Shown in pieces: positions 43,727-51,193 of a stretch of DNA of 64,000 bases. The DNA is from Oscillospiraceae bacterium (GTDB lineage Bacteria; Bacillota_A; Clostridia; Oscillospirales; Ruminococcaceae), in assembly GCA_017829075.1 (NCBI GenBank), contig JAGAJA010000061.1, positions 1 through 64,000 of the forward strand. The letters run 5' to 3'. Every line of letters starts with the position of its first letter. Within the stretch, counting starts at the first letter, position 1. The notes beneath the pieces are model-generated. The model saw only the letters and a list, made by a program, of their open reading frames with translations. It did not search any database and was not told the DNA's origin. The position numbers were made by a program, and so were the translations under genes.

Positions 43727-44470
43727 TTGGAACAATTTGTTCTTGTAATTTTATCTCAAGTAATAGAAGGTCTGGTTACTCAGTATGTAAAATATGAGAT
43801 TCAGCGTAAATTTGATATGATCGGCAATTCTATTTCTCAGATCGTTGCTGTTTTTGATGATGATGGTGACGGTGTTACCGACAGGGAAGAAGTCATGTGT
43901 ACTTTTGATGTTTCTATTCCCGATCTCTCCAATGGCTATTGCATTGTAAATCAAGATGATGAAATCGGTATAGGCTTGCCGGAATTAGAGCTTGTTGATT
44001 CTTTTGAAGTTTCTGAAATTCTTGACGGTTCAATTACCGGGAATGGCAATGGTTATTATATCGGTGATGATGTATACATACCTCTTGACTTTGATTTTAA
44101 TTCTGACGGTCTGCCGGACTGGGGCAGGGTAGTGGATAATGATAGTAATGGTGTTCCAGACGCTTCTTCTGATTCTCCTTTTTATCCTGTCGGTTCTGAC
44201 GAGTATAATCAGATAGTTGATTCAATTAATTCTAGCGGTAAATCTCTTGTGGTTGTAAGCCCAGACGGTACCGTCTGTGTTTATGATGAAAACGGTCAGA
44301 TCACTGATGAAGATTGTGAGCTTGCCTATAATATTTGGGTATCTGATAACAACATTATGACTAAACCGCTTGATTATTATACTCCTACTGAGGGTCTTTT
44401 ATTTTTGACGTTTATTGTGTCGCTGTTCGGCTTTTTCGGTTCGATATTCCGGCGCAGAAAAGTAATGTGA
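43727..44470 (+). CDS. Membrane-anchored phage protein with Asp-rich calcium-loop motifs
   Basis: 247 residues from a TTG at 43727: GAGGUG ends six bases upstream, exactly as for the gene at 44481. An N-terminal hydrophobic helix, then two EF-hand/thrombospondin-type-3-like loops (DDDGDGVTDREE, ~45-56; DFNSDGLPDWGR with DNDSNGVPD, ~125-150), and a C-terminal membrane helix followed by RRRK. It could be a virion tip protein (pVI-like) or an exported adhesin stabilised by calcium. No homologue recognised. Confidence 0.7.
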   Translation: MEQFVLVILSQVIEGLVTQYVKYEIQRKFDMIGNSISQIVAVFDDDGDGVTDREEVMCTFDVSIPDLSNGYCIVNQDDEIGIGLPELELVDSFEVSEILDGSITGNGNGYYIGDDVYIPLDFDFNSDGLPDWGRVVDNDSNGVPDASSDSPFYPVGSDEYNQIVDSINSSGKSLVVVSPDGTVCVYDENGQITDEDCELAYNIWVSDNNIMTKPLDYYTPTEGLLFLTFIVSLFGFFGSIFRRRKVM

Positions 44471-44480
44471 GGTGTTTTTT

Positions 44481-45011
44481 ATGTTTGATTCTATCAAGGA
44501 TTTTCTTCATTCTATTGGCTGGGGCGAGTGGTTCAATGCTTTTTTTACCGAGGAAGGTGAAACAATCGTTAATGTGAGCTTCGGCGGGTTCATTCTTCGT
44601 ACTATCCCTGCTGTCATGGAGTTATGCCTTATAGTCTGGTTCCTCGTCTTGATGTTGCTCTTGATGATATTGCAAGAGATTCAGAAAAGCCTATTCTTCG
44701 TATGTCTACTATCTCTAAGAAGTGGGCTAATCATGAATTTTGTTCACGTTCACAAGCTAATTCAGATGATACCACCCTATTTTTCAAGAGTGGTGACGAG
44801 GGCTTTTTTGATCGTGGGAAGATGTCCGTTAATAAGAAAAATGGAATTGTTGGAAAAACGGTCTATTTCGGTCATAGAAAATCATCTGTCTATGTTCGTT
44901 TCTACGATAAGCGGGCGGAGCAGTTGCAAAAGGGCATTGAAGTGGATAAGGATATTACTTCTTGGGTGCGCTGTGAGTATGAGTTTCATAACACTAAGGC
45001 TATGGCTGTAA
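44481..45011 (+). pseudogene. Membrane-protein gene truncated by the internal deletion
   Basis: Starts at ATG 44481 after GAGGUG with MFDSIKDFLHSIGWGEWFNA ... GGFILRTIPAVMEL. From about 44624 the sequence is the replication gene read in a different frame, so the apparent hydrophobic continuation to 45011 is an artefact. Only the first ~48-50 codons are original. The lost 3' part, and a zot-like gene expected next, would have lain in the deleted segment. Confidence 0.6.
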
Positions 45012-45556
45012 TGCTTCTTATTATAGAGAATGATTATGAAGAATTTGAAAAGAAGAATAAATGTACTGTTCTTGGACATTTGAGGTTTATTAACAATGAT
45101 GATTCCAACCGTTCCAGATGTTCTACTTGCTCATGGTGGACGGCTTTTCTTGAAAGCGTACAAGGCGAGAAATTGGCTTCTGCTCCAGTAAAAAGTGTTC
45201 AGTTTCGGCGTTCTGCTGAGTGGTTCAGACGTTCGGTAGCTCCTACATTATGGGCTTTTCTTGCTTGTTATGGCACTGTTGATTTTATTTCTGAACTTAA
45301 AGAATCCGGTCGTAATAATATAAAGGCTCGTCAGTTACAGCTTATAGAAGATTTCATGGATTCTAGTAATGATTTATCTTCTGAATGTCCTAATATATGG
45401 GCTTTGCTGATGTCTGCCTATAATTATGATGATTATGAATCTGCTGTGTCTCAGCTTAAAAAGGACAGCCTATATATTAATAATCTTCCGTCTGGTATGG
45501 ATTCAAGACGTTGGCTTCAATTTGTTTTTTCTGATGTTCCCGGGGTCGCTAGCTGA
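44624..45556 (+). pseudogene. Rep_trans-like rolling-circle replication protein, 5'-truncated
   Basis: 310 codons, open but without a proper start. The sequence fits the Rep_trans/phage replication initiator family (RstA-like): VPRLDVALDD, GKTVYFGHRKSSVYVRFYDK, then WVRCEYEFHNTKA and a helical C-terminus. Family members have roughly 80-100 more residues before the RLDxAxDD motif. The upstream open frame extends only to 44573 and encodes unrelated sequence. The truncation point coincides with the break in the preceding membrane-protein gene. An ATG at 44624 has no ribosome site. Probably inactive. Confidence 0.75.
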
Positions 45557-45816
45557 TGTGTTGTGATTACTGGGAATGCAAGCACCGGGACGAGTGTATA
45601 CAAGCCTATGCCGGGTATAAATACCGCCCTTGTGCTTCTTGTACTGGCTTTGATACCTGCGCGTATTGCGCTCATTATATTGAGTGCTGTGACTTGGTAT
45701 GTCGGTATTTGCCGAATATGTTCCGGCGGTTGGTTCGTGAGATCCGGCACGGTGAAAATCTTGAACCGGTTCAACAGTACATCAGGCGTAACACCCACGG
45801 CGGAAAAAGAGATTGA
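45556..45816 (+). CDS. Cysteine-rich small protein at the phage right end
   Basis: 86 residues, start overlapping the Rep stop (TGATG). Eleven Cys in the first ~55 residues (CCDYWECKHRDEC, CASCTGFDTCAYC, CC, C), suggesting zinc ribbons, then a basic C-terminus. Its last codons lie in the right direct repeat, and the same end is found at the left repeat. Function unknown; short Cys-rich genes beside Rep are known in Firmicute inovirus-like elements (from memory). Confidence 0.65.
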   Translation: MCCDYWECKHRDECIQAYAGYKYRPCASCTGFDTCAYCAHYIECCDLVCRYLPNMFRRLVREIRHGENLEPVQQYIRRNTHGGKRD

Positions 45817-45894
45817 TTTTTCCGGGGAAGTGCGTTATAATATATACAGAGAGCAAAAATAATTAGTATATGCAATTGCGTAAAATAGAAATTT
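45805..45894. repeat. Right direct repeat (attR-like)
   Basis: Counterpart of 37341-37430, about 83 of 90 matching. It begins inside the Cys-rich gene and ends in the recombinase core at 45876-45901. Confidence 0.85.
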
Positions 45895-45901
45895 TACGCA
45901 A
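45876..45901. other. dif-like tyrosine-recombinase core site
   Basis: TTGCGTAAAA-TAGAAA-TTTTACGCAA: two perfectly complementary 10-bp arms around a 6-bp centre, the geometry of Xer dif sites. It stands 100 bases upstream of a Xer-like recombinase gene. The left boundary has the same left arm and centre with a different right arm (GTTTGTCAAA). Confidence 0.75.
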
Positions 45902-46000
45902 TAAATAGCGGGCGTTTTTGATTAAAATAATAATTACAAAATATATAAACCCAAATAGTCAGACAGACTCAAATACAATAATCAATAAAGGACTGGTTTT

Positions 46001-47041
46001 ATGAACAATAAATATGATAATGCACCAAAGCTTCTCAAGGATTATCTAGTTTATCTTCAGCTCGTGAAAAATCGTTCGGAGCTGACCGTGCTTAATTACT
46101 ATACAGATCTGCGATCATTCTTCCGATACTATAAAATACGAAACCACAGAGCGTCTGATGATCCGGCTGAGTTTAAGAAAATCGACATATCTGATATCAC
46201 CGAATCCGACATCAAATCCGTAGATCTGCTGCTTGCACAGGATTTCCTGATCTACACCAAAAATGAAAAAGACAATCACCCGAAAGCCCGCTATCGTAAA
46301 GGCGTTGCACTCAGGCAGTTCTTCAAGTACCTTACTAATAACAAAGGTCTATTTGAAGTAAATCCGTTGGCAAATCTTGAGCTTCCAACACCAAAAGCTG
46401 CGCTTCCTAAATACATGACTCTTGAGGAATCTGTGGAAATGCTGTCCAATATAGACACTCCGGCGCAAAAACGCGATTACTGCATTATAACCTTTTTCCT
46501 CAACTGCGGTATACGTTTGAGCGAGCTTGTTGGAATTAATATAAGCGATATCAGGAAAACTCGCGATTCTATCGGCAAAGATGTATATACTCTTAAAGTT
46601 CTCGGCAAAGGAAGTAAAGAGCGAATTATATATCTGAACGACGCATGTGTGAACGCATATAAAGACTATCTCAATCTTGAAGAAACAGATAATGACAAAC
46701 GCGCTGCTGCCGGAAATCGTGACATGACAGCAAAAACTGATGCCCTGTTCCTAAGCCGGCGCAATACCCGTATATCAAACCGCCGTGTTCAGCAGATCGT
46801 TGAAGAATGCTTGAAAGCAAGCGGACTGGATAATCGCGGGTTATCTGTACATAAGCTCCGCCACACCGCAGCAACGCTGATGTATCAAAACGGTGTTGAT
46901 GTACGAGTCCTCAAAGAGGTTCTTGGTCATGAAAATCTGAATACGACCCAGATCTACACCCATATTTCAAATGAACAGATGGAACACGCAATGAATAAAA
47001 ATCCTCTTGCGGATCTGGCCAACCACAAAGACAAAAAATAA
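46001..47041 (+). CDS. Tyrosine recombinase, Xer-like
   Basis: 346 residues. An N-terminal SAM-like core-binding domain (KLLKDYLVYLQLVKNRSELT onward) and a catalytic domain with Arg in NCGIRLSELVGI, Lys in LGKGSKERI, HKLRHTAA, GHENLNTTQIY and the nucleophile Tyr of QIYTHI. It resembles chromosomal single Xer proteins of Clostridia. It lies just outside the right repeat with a dif-like site upstream, as XerS and its dif site do in streptococci. So it may be the host Xer that the phage exploits rather than a phage integrase. A TTGATT-N18-TATATA promoter at 45918-45947 is possible. Confidence 0.9.
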   Translation: MNNKYDNAPKLLKDYLVYLQLVKNRSELTVLNYYTDLRSFFRYYKIRNHRASDDPAEFKKIDISDITESDIKSVDLLLAQDFLIYTKNEKDNHPKARYRKGVALRQFFKYLTNNKGLFEVNPLANLELPTPKAALPKYMTLEESVEMLSNIDTPAQKRDYCIITFFLNCGIRLSELVGINISDIRKTRDSIGKDVYTLKVLGKGSKERIIYLNDACVNAYKDYLNLEETDNDKRAAAGNRDMTAKTDALFLSRRNTRISNRRVQQIVEECLKASGLDNRGLSVHKLRHTAATLMYQNGVDVRVLKEVLGHENLNTTQIYTHISNEQMEHAMNKNPLADLANHKDKK

Positions 47042-47045
47042 GGAA

Positions 47046-47076
47046 ATAGCCACATTCTATAAATGAATGTGGCTAT
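47046..47076. terminator. Hairpin between converging recombinase and glgA genes
   Basis: ATAGCCACATTC (47046-47057) is exactly complementary to GAATGTGGCTAT (47065-47076). The T tract is poor on both strands, but the position between converging stops fits a shared terminator. Confidence 0.65.
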
Positions 47077-47095
47077 AAATACTATTTATCAGAAA

Positions 47096-48520
47096 TTATT
47101 CGCCGCAAAGCTCCTTGTAAAGTCCAATATACAGCTTAGCAGACTGCTCCCAACTGAAATCAGCTTTCATTGCGCGGGTAACCAGCTTGCCCCATGCCAT
47201 GCGGTTGTCATAAGCGGCCTTCGCACGCTGAATTGCACCCAGCATATCATGAGCATTATAGCTCTGGAATGTAAATCCAATACCGTTGTCGCCTGCGTCA
47301 ATAATGCTGTCCTTAAGACCGCCGGTAGATCTGACAATCGGAATTGTACCATAACGTGCAGCGATCATCTGTGCAAGTCCGCAAGGCTCGCTCTTTGACG
47401 GCATGAGGAACATATCAGCTCCGGCATAAAGTCTTGTTGCCAGTCCGCTGTTAAAGCCGCGGTAGAAACCTACCTTATCCGGATAACGCCAGTGCATTGA
47501 CTGGAAGAATTCCTCATACTGGCTTTCGCCTGATCCTAGGATTACAACCTGCATATCGGTTGAAATAATCTGATCAAATACCGCTCTGACAAGATCAAAG
47601 CCCTTATGGTCTGCAAATCTTGAGATCATAACCAGCAGCGGAATCTTATATTCCGGCATACCAAATTCTTTGAAGATCGCGCTCTTGCAGGCAGCTTTTC
47701 CCTTGTGATCCTTTGCGCTGAAATTAGCAGCGATCGTCTTGTCGGTTTCGGGGTTATACAGCTTGGTATCAATTCCGTTCAGGAAGCCGCAGGTCTTATA
47801 CTGCTTATTGACAAGAATTCTGTCCAGCCCGTGAGAGAACCACGGGTTAAGGATCTCCTTTGCATAAGTCGGAGATACGGTCGTAACCTTGTCGGCAACC
47901 TCAATTGCGCCTTTCATGAAATTGATATCGTGGTCATACTCAATCACACTAACCTTATGCGGAGGAATTCCGACGATATCTCTTACTAAATCAAGACCAT
48001 ACTGACCCTGATATCCAATGTTATGAATTGTGAAAACGTGCTTGATATTATCGTAGCATCCTCCGGCGTGTCTGTAAAACAGATCATAGTATACCGGAAT
48101 AAGCGCACACTGCCAGTCGTTGGAATTGATTATCTGCGGACGGAAGTGAATGTATTTAAGCATTTCAAGCACTGCACGGCTGAAGAAAACATATCTCTCA
48201 GCGTCGTCATAATAGCCGTAAAGACCGTTATCGCGCTTGAAATAGTACTCGTTGTCGATAAAGAAATATGTAACACCGTCAACCTGCTGAGAGAAAAGAC
48301 CACAATACTGGCTTCTCCAGCCCACAGGAACTCTGAAATTGGTTATGTAATTCATCTTCTCCTTTTGTTCTGGTTTGAATGAATTTACATAATACGGCAT
48401 TACAACGCACGCTTCCTGCCCTGCGGCGCAAAGTGCCTTAGGAAGAGAGCCTGCAACATCGGCAAGACCGCCGGAAGCAGCAAAGGGACGAGCTTCACTT
48501 GCAACATAAAGAATTCTCAT
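47096..48520 (-). CDS. glgA: Glycogen synthase (ADP-glucose type)
   Basis: 474 residues, GT5 family. The N-terminal VASEARPFAASGGLADVAGS holds the ADP-glucose-binding loop (SGGL here where many have KVGGL); the C-terminal PSKSEPCGLAQMIAARYGTI is the retaining GT-B catalytic signature. It elongates alpha-1,4-glucan from ADP-glucose in the cytoplasm. It stands alone here with its own promoter; other glg genes are not in the window. Confidence 0.95.
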   Translation of the reverse strand: MRILYVASEARPFAASGGLADVAGSLPKALCAAGQEACVVMPYYVNSFKPEQKEKMNYITNFRVPVGWRSQYCGLFSQQVDGVTYFFIDNEYYFKRDNGLYGYYDDAERYVFFSRAVLEMLKYIHFRPQIINSNDWQCALIPVYYDLFYRHAGGCYDNIKHVFTIHNIGYQGQYGLDLVRDIVGIPPHKVSVIEYDHDINFMKGAIEVADKVTTVSPTYAKEILNPWFSHGLDRILVNKQYKTCGFLNGIDTKLYNPETDKTIAANFSAKDHKGKAACKSAIFKEFGMPEYKIPLLVMISRFADHKGFDLVRAVFDQIISTDMQVVILGSGESQYEEFFQSMHWRYPDKVGFYRGFNSGLATRLYAGADMFLMPSKSEPCGLAQMIAARYGTIPIVRSTGGLKDSIIDAGDNGIGFTFQSYNAHDMLGAIQRAKAAYDNRMAWGKLVTRAMKADFSWEQSAKLYIGLYKELCGE

Positions 48521-48620
48521 TATATTTAATCCTCCGATTTTGTCGCTGAATACTGCCGCACAACACAGACGAAGCCCTGATCAGCGAGCCTATGCCGCCG
48601 CACAGCAATTCCTTATATAT

Positions 48621-48649
48621 AATATATCACAAAAACATCAATAATTCAA
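48621..48649 (-). promoter_or_regulatory. glgA promoter
   Basis: Reverse-strand TTGAAT (48649-48644), 17-nt spacer and TATATT (48626-48621), about 100 bases before the glgA start. Confidence 0.65.
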
Positions 48650-48851
48650 GTAGGTTTTCTAATTTTTCAAAGGATATTTTGTCATTTTACGATTTAATTA
48701 CATATATAAGTGTGCGAAAAACAAAAATTATTGCAAAAAAACAGTTCCCTGTTTTGAAACGGCGAGAAAAAAATAGAAATAGGCGCGCTTTTGGCACGCC
48801 TAAACTTTGTCTATGGTTTACAAAATAGATTTTTAATGCGGGAGAAAACCT
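48650..48851. other. AT-rich gap between tRNA terminator and glgA promoter
   Basis: About 200 bases with no gene; apart from a small hairpin around 48779-48802 (AGGCG/CGCCT) I see nothing in it. Confidence 0.5.
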
Positions 48852-48865
48852 GAAAAAACAAAAGC

Positions 48866-48894
48866 GCCTCAACGCGCGAAATGCGTGTCGAGGC
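48866..48894 (-). terminator. Terminator of the tRNA-Arg transcript
   Basis: On the reverse strand GCCTCGAC (48894-48887) pairs with GTTGAGGC (48873-48866, one G-U), followed by a T-rich tract (48863-48852) just after the tRNA 3' end. Confidence 0.75.
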
Positions 48895-48901
48895 ACTCGA
48901 C

Positions 48902-48978
48902 TGGTACGCCTGATGCGATTCGAACGCACGACACATAGCGTCGGAGGCTATTGCTCTATCCAGCTGAGCTACAGGCGC
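48902..48978 (-). tRNA. tRNA-Arg (anticodon CCG)
   Basis: 77 nt with encoded CCA. Acceptor GCGCCTG/CAGGCGT (first pair G-U), D arm GCTC...GAGC, anticodon stem ATAGC/GCTAT with loop CTCCGAC giving anticodon CCG, and a T arm GTGCG-TTCGAAT-CGCAT. It reads CGG arginine codons. Its own promoter and terminator make a single-tRNA unit. Confidence 0.95.
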
Positions 48979-48992
48979 AAATCAACAATAAT

Positions 48993-49021
48993 ATTATATC
49001 ACATTGGAAAAAGAAATGCAA
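48993..49021 (-). promoter_or_regulatory. tRNA-Arg promoter
   Basis: Reverse-strand TTGCAT (49021-49016), 17-nt spacer, TATAAT (48998-48993), 15 bases before the tRNA 5' end. Confidence 0.8.
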
Positions 49022-49064
49022 CTGTTTTTTTGAATTTTTTTTGGAAAAAGTCGATTATTGCAAT

Positions 49065-49098
49065 AAAAAATACACCGCCATGAACCCATAGCGGTGTA
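49065..49098 (-). terminator. Terminator of the aldolase gene
   Basis: TACACCGC (reverse strand, 49098-49091) pairs with GCGGTGTA (49078-49071) and runs into six T. It lies just after the fba stop. Confidence 0.85.
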
Positions 49099-49125
49099 TG
49101 ATTATATTATAAGCAATAGATTCAA

Positions 49126-49989
49126 TTAAGCCTTGCCGACAGATCCGAACAGCTCCATCTTCTCCTTTACCTTTGCCTTGATAGCCTCAAAGCCGGGAGC
49201 GAGAAGCTTTCTGGGGTCAAAGCCCTTACCCTGAAGATCCTTACCCTCTTCAATGTATTTTCTTGTTGCTTCCTGGAATACAAGCTGGCACTCAGTATTT
49301 ACGTTGATCTTTGCAACACCTAGGGAGATTGCCTTCTTGATCTGATCATCGGGAATACCTGTACCACCGTGAAGTACGAGAGGCATATCGCCGACTTCCT
49401 CCTTGATCTTTGCAAGTGTATCAAAGGACAGACCAGCCCAGTTCTCAGGATACTTGCCGTGGATATTTCCGATGCCGGCAGCCAGCATTGTTACGCCCAG
49501 ATCAGCAACCATCTTGCACTCCTTAGGATCTGCGCATTCGCCCATGCCTACTACGCCGTCCTCTTCGCCGCCGATAGCGCCAACCTCAGCCTCAAGAGAA
49601 ATGCCGAGTACATCGCAGGTGTTTACCAGAGCGGTTGTCTTAGCAATGTTCTCCTCAATAGGATAGTGAGAACCATCGAACATGATGGAGGAGAAACCAG
49701 CGTTGATACAAGCCTTTGCACCCTCAAAGGTACCGTGGTCGAGATGAAGAGCAACCGGAACTGTGATGTGCAGATTTTCGATCATGCCCTTTACCATGCC
49801 AACGATGGTAGAATAGCCGCACATATACTTGCCTGCGCCCTCAGATACGCCGAGAATAACAGGTGACTTGCATTCCTCAGCGGTGAGAAGGATTGCCTTT
49901 GTCCATTCAAGGTTGTTGATGTTGAACTGACCAACAGCATACTTGCCGTCGCGAGCCTTGTTCAGCATTTCTTTTGCAGAAACTAACAT
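49126..49989 (-). CDS. fba: Class II fructose-1,6-bisphosphate aldolase
   Basis: 287 residues from the ATG at 49989, preceded by AAGGAGAUU; a longer in-frame start at 50052 would overlap the promoter. Zinc ligands in LHLDHGTFEG, IHGKYPE and VLHGGTGIPD, with the N-terminal AVGQFNINNLEW typical of FbaA of Gram-positives. It splits fructose-1,6-bisphosphate in glycolysis and joins trioses in gluconeogenesis. Monocistronic with strong signals. Confidence 0.95.
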   Translation of the reverse strand: MLVSAKEMLNKARDGKYAVGQFNINNLEWTKAILLTAEECKSPVILGVSEGAGKYMCGYSTIVGMVKGMIENLHITVPVALHLDHGTFEGAKACINAGFSSIMFDGSHYPIEENIAKTTALVNTCDVLGISLEAEVGAIGGEEDGVVGMGECADPKECKMVADLGVTMLAAGIGNIHGKYPENWAGLSFDTLAKIKEEVGDMPLVLHGGTGIPDDQIKKAISLGVAKINVNTECQLVFQEATRKYIEEGKDLQGKGFDPRKLLAPGFEAIKAKVKEKMELFGSVGKA

Positions 49990-50040
49990 TATTTTAATCT
50001 CCTTTGAATAAATTATAGGATATAAAAATCCATTCAATTT

Positions 50041-50069
50041 ATTATAACGCATTTTTCTGAAAAAAGCAA
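50041..50069 (-). promoter_or_regulatory. fba promoter
   Basis: Reverse-strand TTGCTT (50069-50064), 17-nt spacer, TATAAT (50046-50041). It starts 17 bases beyond the end of the his operon's last gene. Confidence 0.75.
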
Positions 50070-50086
50070 TATATTTTCTGAAAAAT

Positions 50087-50851
50087 TTACTGGTTTCTTT
50101 GTGAAAGATCCGTCACTGAATTATTTGAAGTGTCCTCGTCCTCGCTGGAATACTGGAAAATCTCGTCTGACGTTAGGTTTTCGTATGAGCTGAATTCCTC
50201 TTCACGACGCATCTGATAATAGCTGTCAAGTATCGGAATTATTACGCATACGGCAACAGTAAGCACCGCTGCTATTATTATAACGATCATTTTCTGTTTT
50301 CTTGTCCATTTATGAGTGGGTACAGCTTCTTCCTTGACTTCAAACTGACGTTTTTTCCCAGATGTAACAGAACGGATAACGTAAGCCTTTAGCTTATCTT
50401 CTGCGCAGATCTTTACGCAGATATCCTTATAGCTTTTATCAAGAGCTTCAATAAGATCCTCCGGAAATTCTCCAATCACAGAATTAATATATTTTGCGCT
50501 TTCCCCTGTTACAGAAGCGATTTGCTCCGGTTCAAGGTCATTTTCCCAGTGCATATGAATTATAGTCCGCACGATGAAAGGCTTCTGAAGAATTATCTCC
50601 AGAAGCTTCTGTTTTTTTGCGTCAAGTTCAACTCCGGTGAGCGTTACTGCGGAATCATTGCTGTCAGCTTCTCTGCAAAGAGGATATTCTTTGACGATAA
50701 GCGGAAAAAGCTCGGTTTCGTCCGGATATTCATTGTTGGCGGTGGTCATACGGACAAAGATCTCCTTTGCGGATTTGAAATCCTTTGTGGAGATCAGCGC
50801 CAGCGCGTAAATATCATCGCCGAAATCGTCTATGAGTTTTCTTATTTCCAT
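50087..50851 (-). CDS. Sigma-factor-like protein with C-terminal membrane anchor
   Basis: 254 residues. The N-terminus (FGDDIYALALISTKDFKSAK) resembles ECF sigma region 2, and EQIASVTGESAKYINSVIGE near ~110-130 resembles the region 4 helix-turn-helix. A basic stretch precedes one membrane helix (~190-212), then an acidic Ser-rich tail of ~40 residues outside. Both sigma-like parts are degenerate, so it may be a membrane-tethered regulator instead of an active sigma factor. It starts two bases after hisE, last gene of the his operon. Confidence 0.6.
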   Translation of the reverse strand: MEIRKLIDDFGDDIYALALISTKDFKSAKEIFVRMTTANNEYPDETELFPLIVKEYPLCREADSNDSAVTLTGVELDAKKQKLLEIILQKPFIVRTIIHMHWENDLEPEQIASVTGESAKYINSVIGEFPEDLIEALDKSYKDICVKICAEDKLKAYVIRSVTSGKKRQFEVKEEAVPTHKWTRKQKMIVIIIAAVLTVAVCVIIPILDSYYQMRREEEFSSYENLTSDEIFQYSSEDEDTSNNSVTDLSQRNQ

Positions 50852-50853
50852 AA

Positions 50854-51180
50854 TTATGTGTTGTGGTCGCTGACATGGAACTGCTTGAGATTTCCGATCT
50901 TTTTGCTGCGTTCGATCATGATTTCCTCAATGTCCTCAACGGTAACTCCCCGCTCAGCCATCATTACGATCATGTGATAGAGAAGATCGTTGATCTCGTT
51001 TGCAAGCTCTTCCTTGTCGTTGTTCTTTGCAGCGATCACCATTTCGGTGCATTCCTCGCCGCACTTTTTCAATATCTTGTCAATGCCCTTGTCGAACAGG
51101 TAGCAGGTATATGAACCCTCCTGCGGGTTTGCCCGTCTGTCAACCACTACATTGTACATATCCTTGAATGCGTCCATCAT
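50854..51180 (-). CDS. hisE: Phosphoribosyl-ATP pyrophosphatase
   Basis: 108 residues of the MazG-like all-alpha fold: GSYTCYLFDKGIDKILKKCG, EECTEMVIAAKN and NEINDLLYHMIVMM with the metal-binding acidic residues. Second step of histidine synthesis (PR-ATP to PR-AMP). Here separate from HisI, with a HAM1-like gene between them. Confidence 0.95.
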   Translation of the reverse strand: MMDAFKDMYNVVVDRRANPQEGSYTCYLFDKGIDKILKKCGEECTEMVIAAKNNDKEELANEINDLLYHMIVMMAERGVTVEDIEEIMIERSKKIGNLKQFHVSDHNT

Positions 51181-51193
51181 TGCTTGTATCTCC

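Larger units (their letters stand above)
37341..45901. mobile_element. Inovirus-like (filamentous phage) prophage, probably defective
   Basis: An 8.5-kb island flanked by ~90-bp imperfect direct repeats with Xer-like cores and next to a Xer-type recombinase. It is AT-richer and uses T-ending codons more than its flanks. Inside: divergent XRE repressor with operator repeats, hairpin block, ssDNA-binding-like protein, tiny single-span coat-like proteins (28-78 residues), a 517-residue secreted anchored protein with Gly/Ser linkers, and a Rep_trans-like replication fragment. Sizes and order fit an inovirus. I find no Zot/pI ATPase, and Rep lacks its N-terminus, so it probably cannot replicate or assemble alone. 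Hallmark absence keeps the classification below certainty. Confidence 0.75.

Noticed and set aside
44634..45011. Hydrophobic continuation of the 44481 gene
   Set aside because: It is the replication gene read out of frame; codon use and family motifs favour the other frame.
46001..47041. Recombinase taken as an ordinary phage integrase
   Set aside because: It lies outside the right repeat and looks like a chromosomal Xer with a dif-like site; a phage origin is not excluded but is less likely.
48592..48828. 78-codon forward frame near the tRNA
   Set aside because: AT-rich intergenic sequence overlapping the glgA promoter; Lys/Arg/Asn-rich nonsense without a ribosome site.
49369..49866. 165-codon forward frame opposite the aldolase gene
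   Set aside because: Antisense shadow of fba, which has strong family motifs, promoter and terminator.
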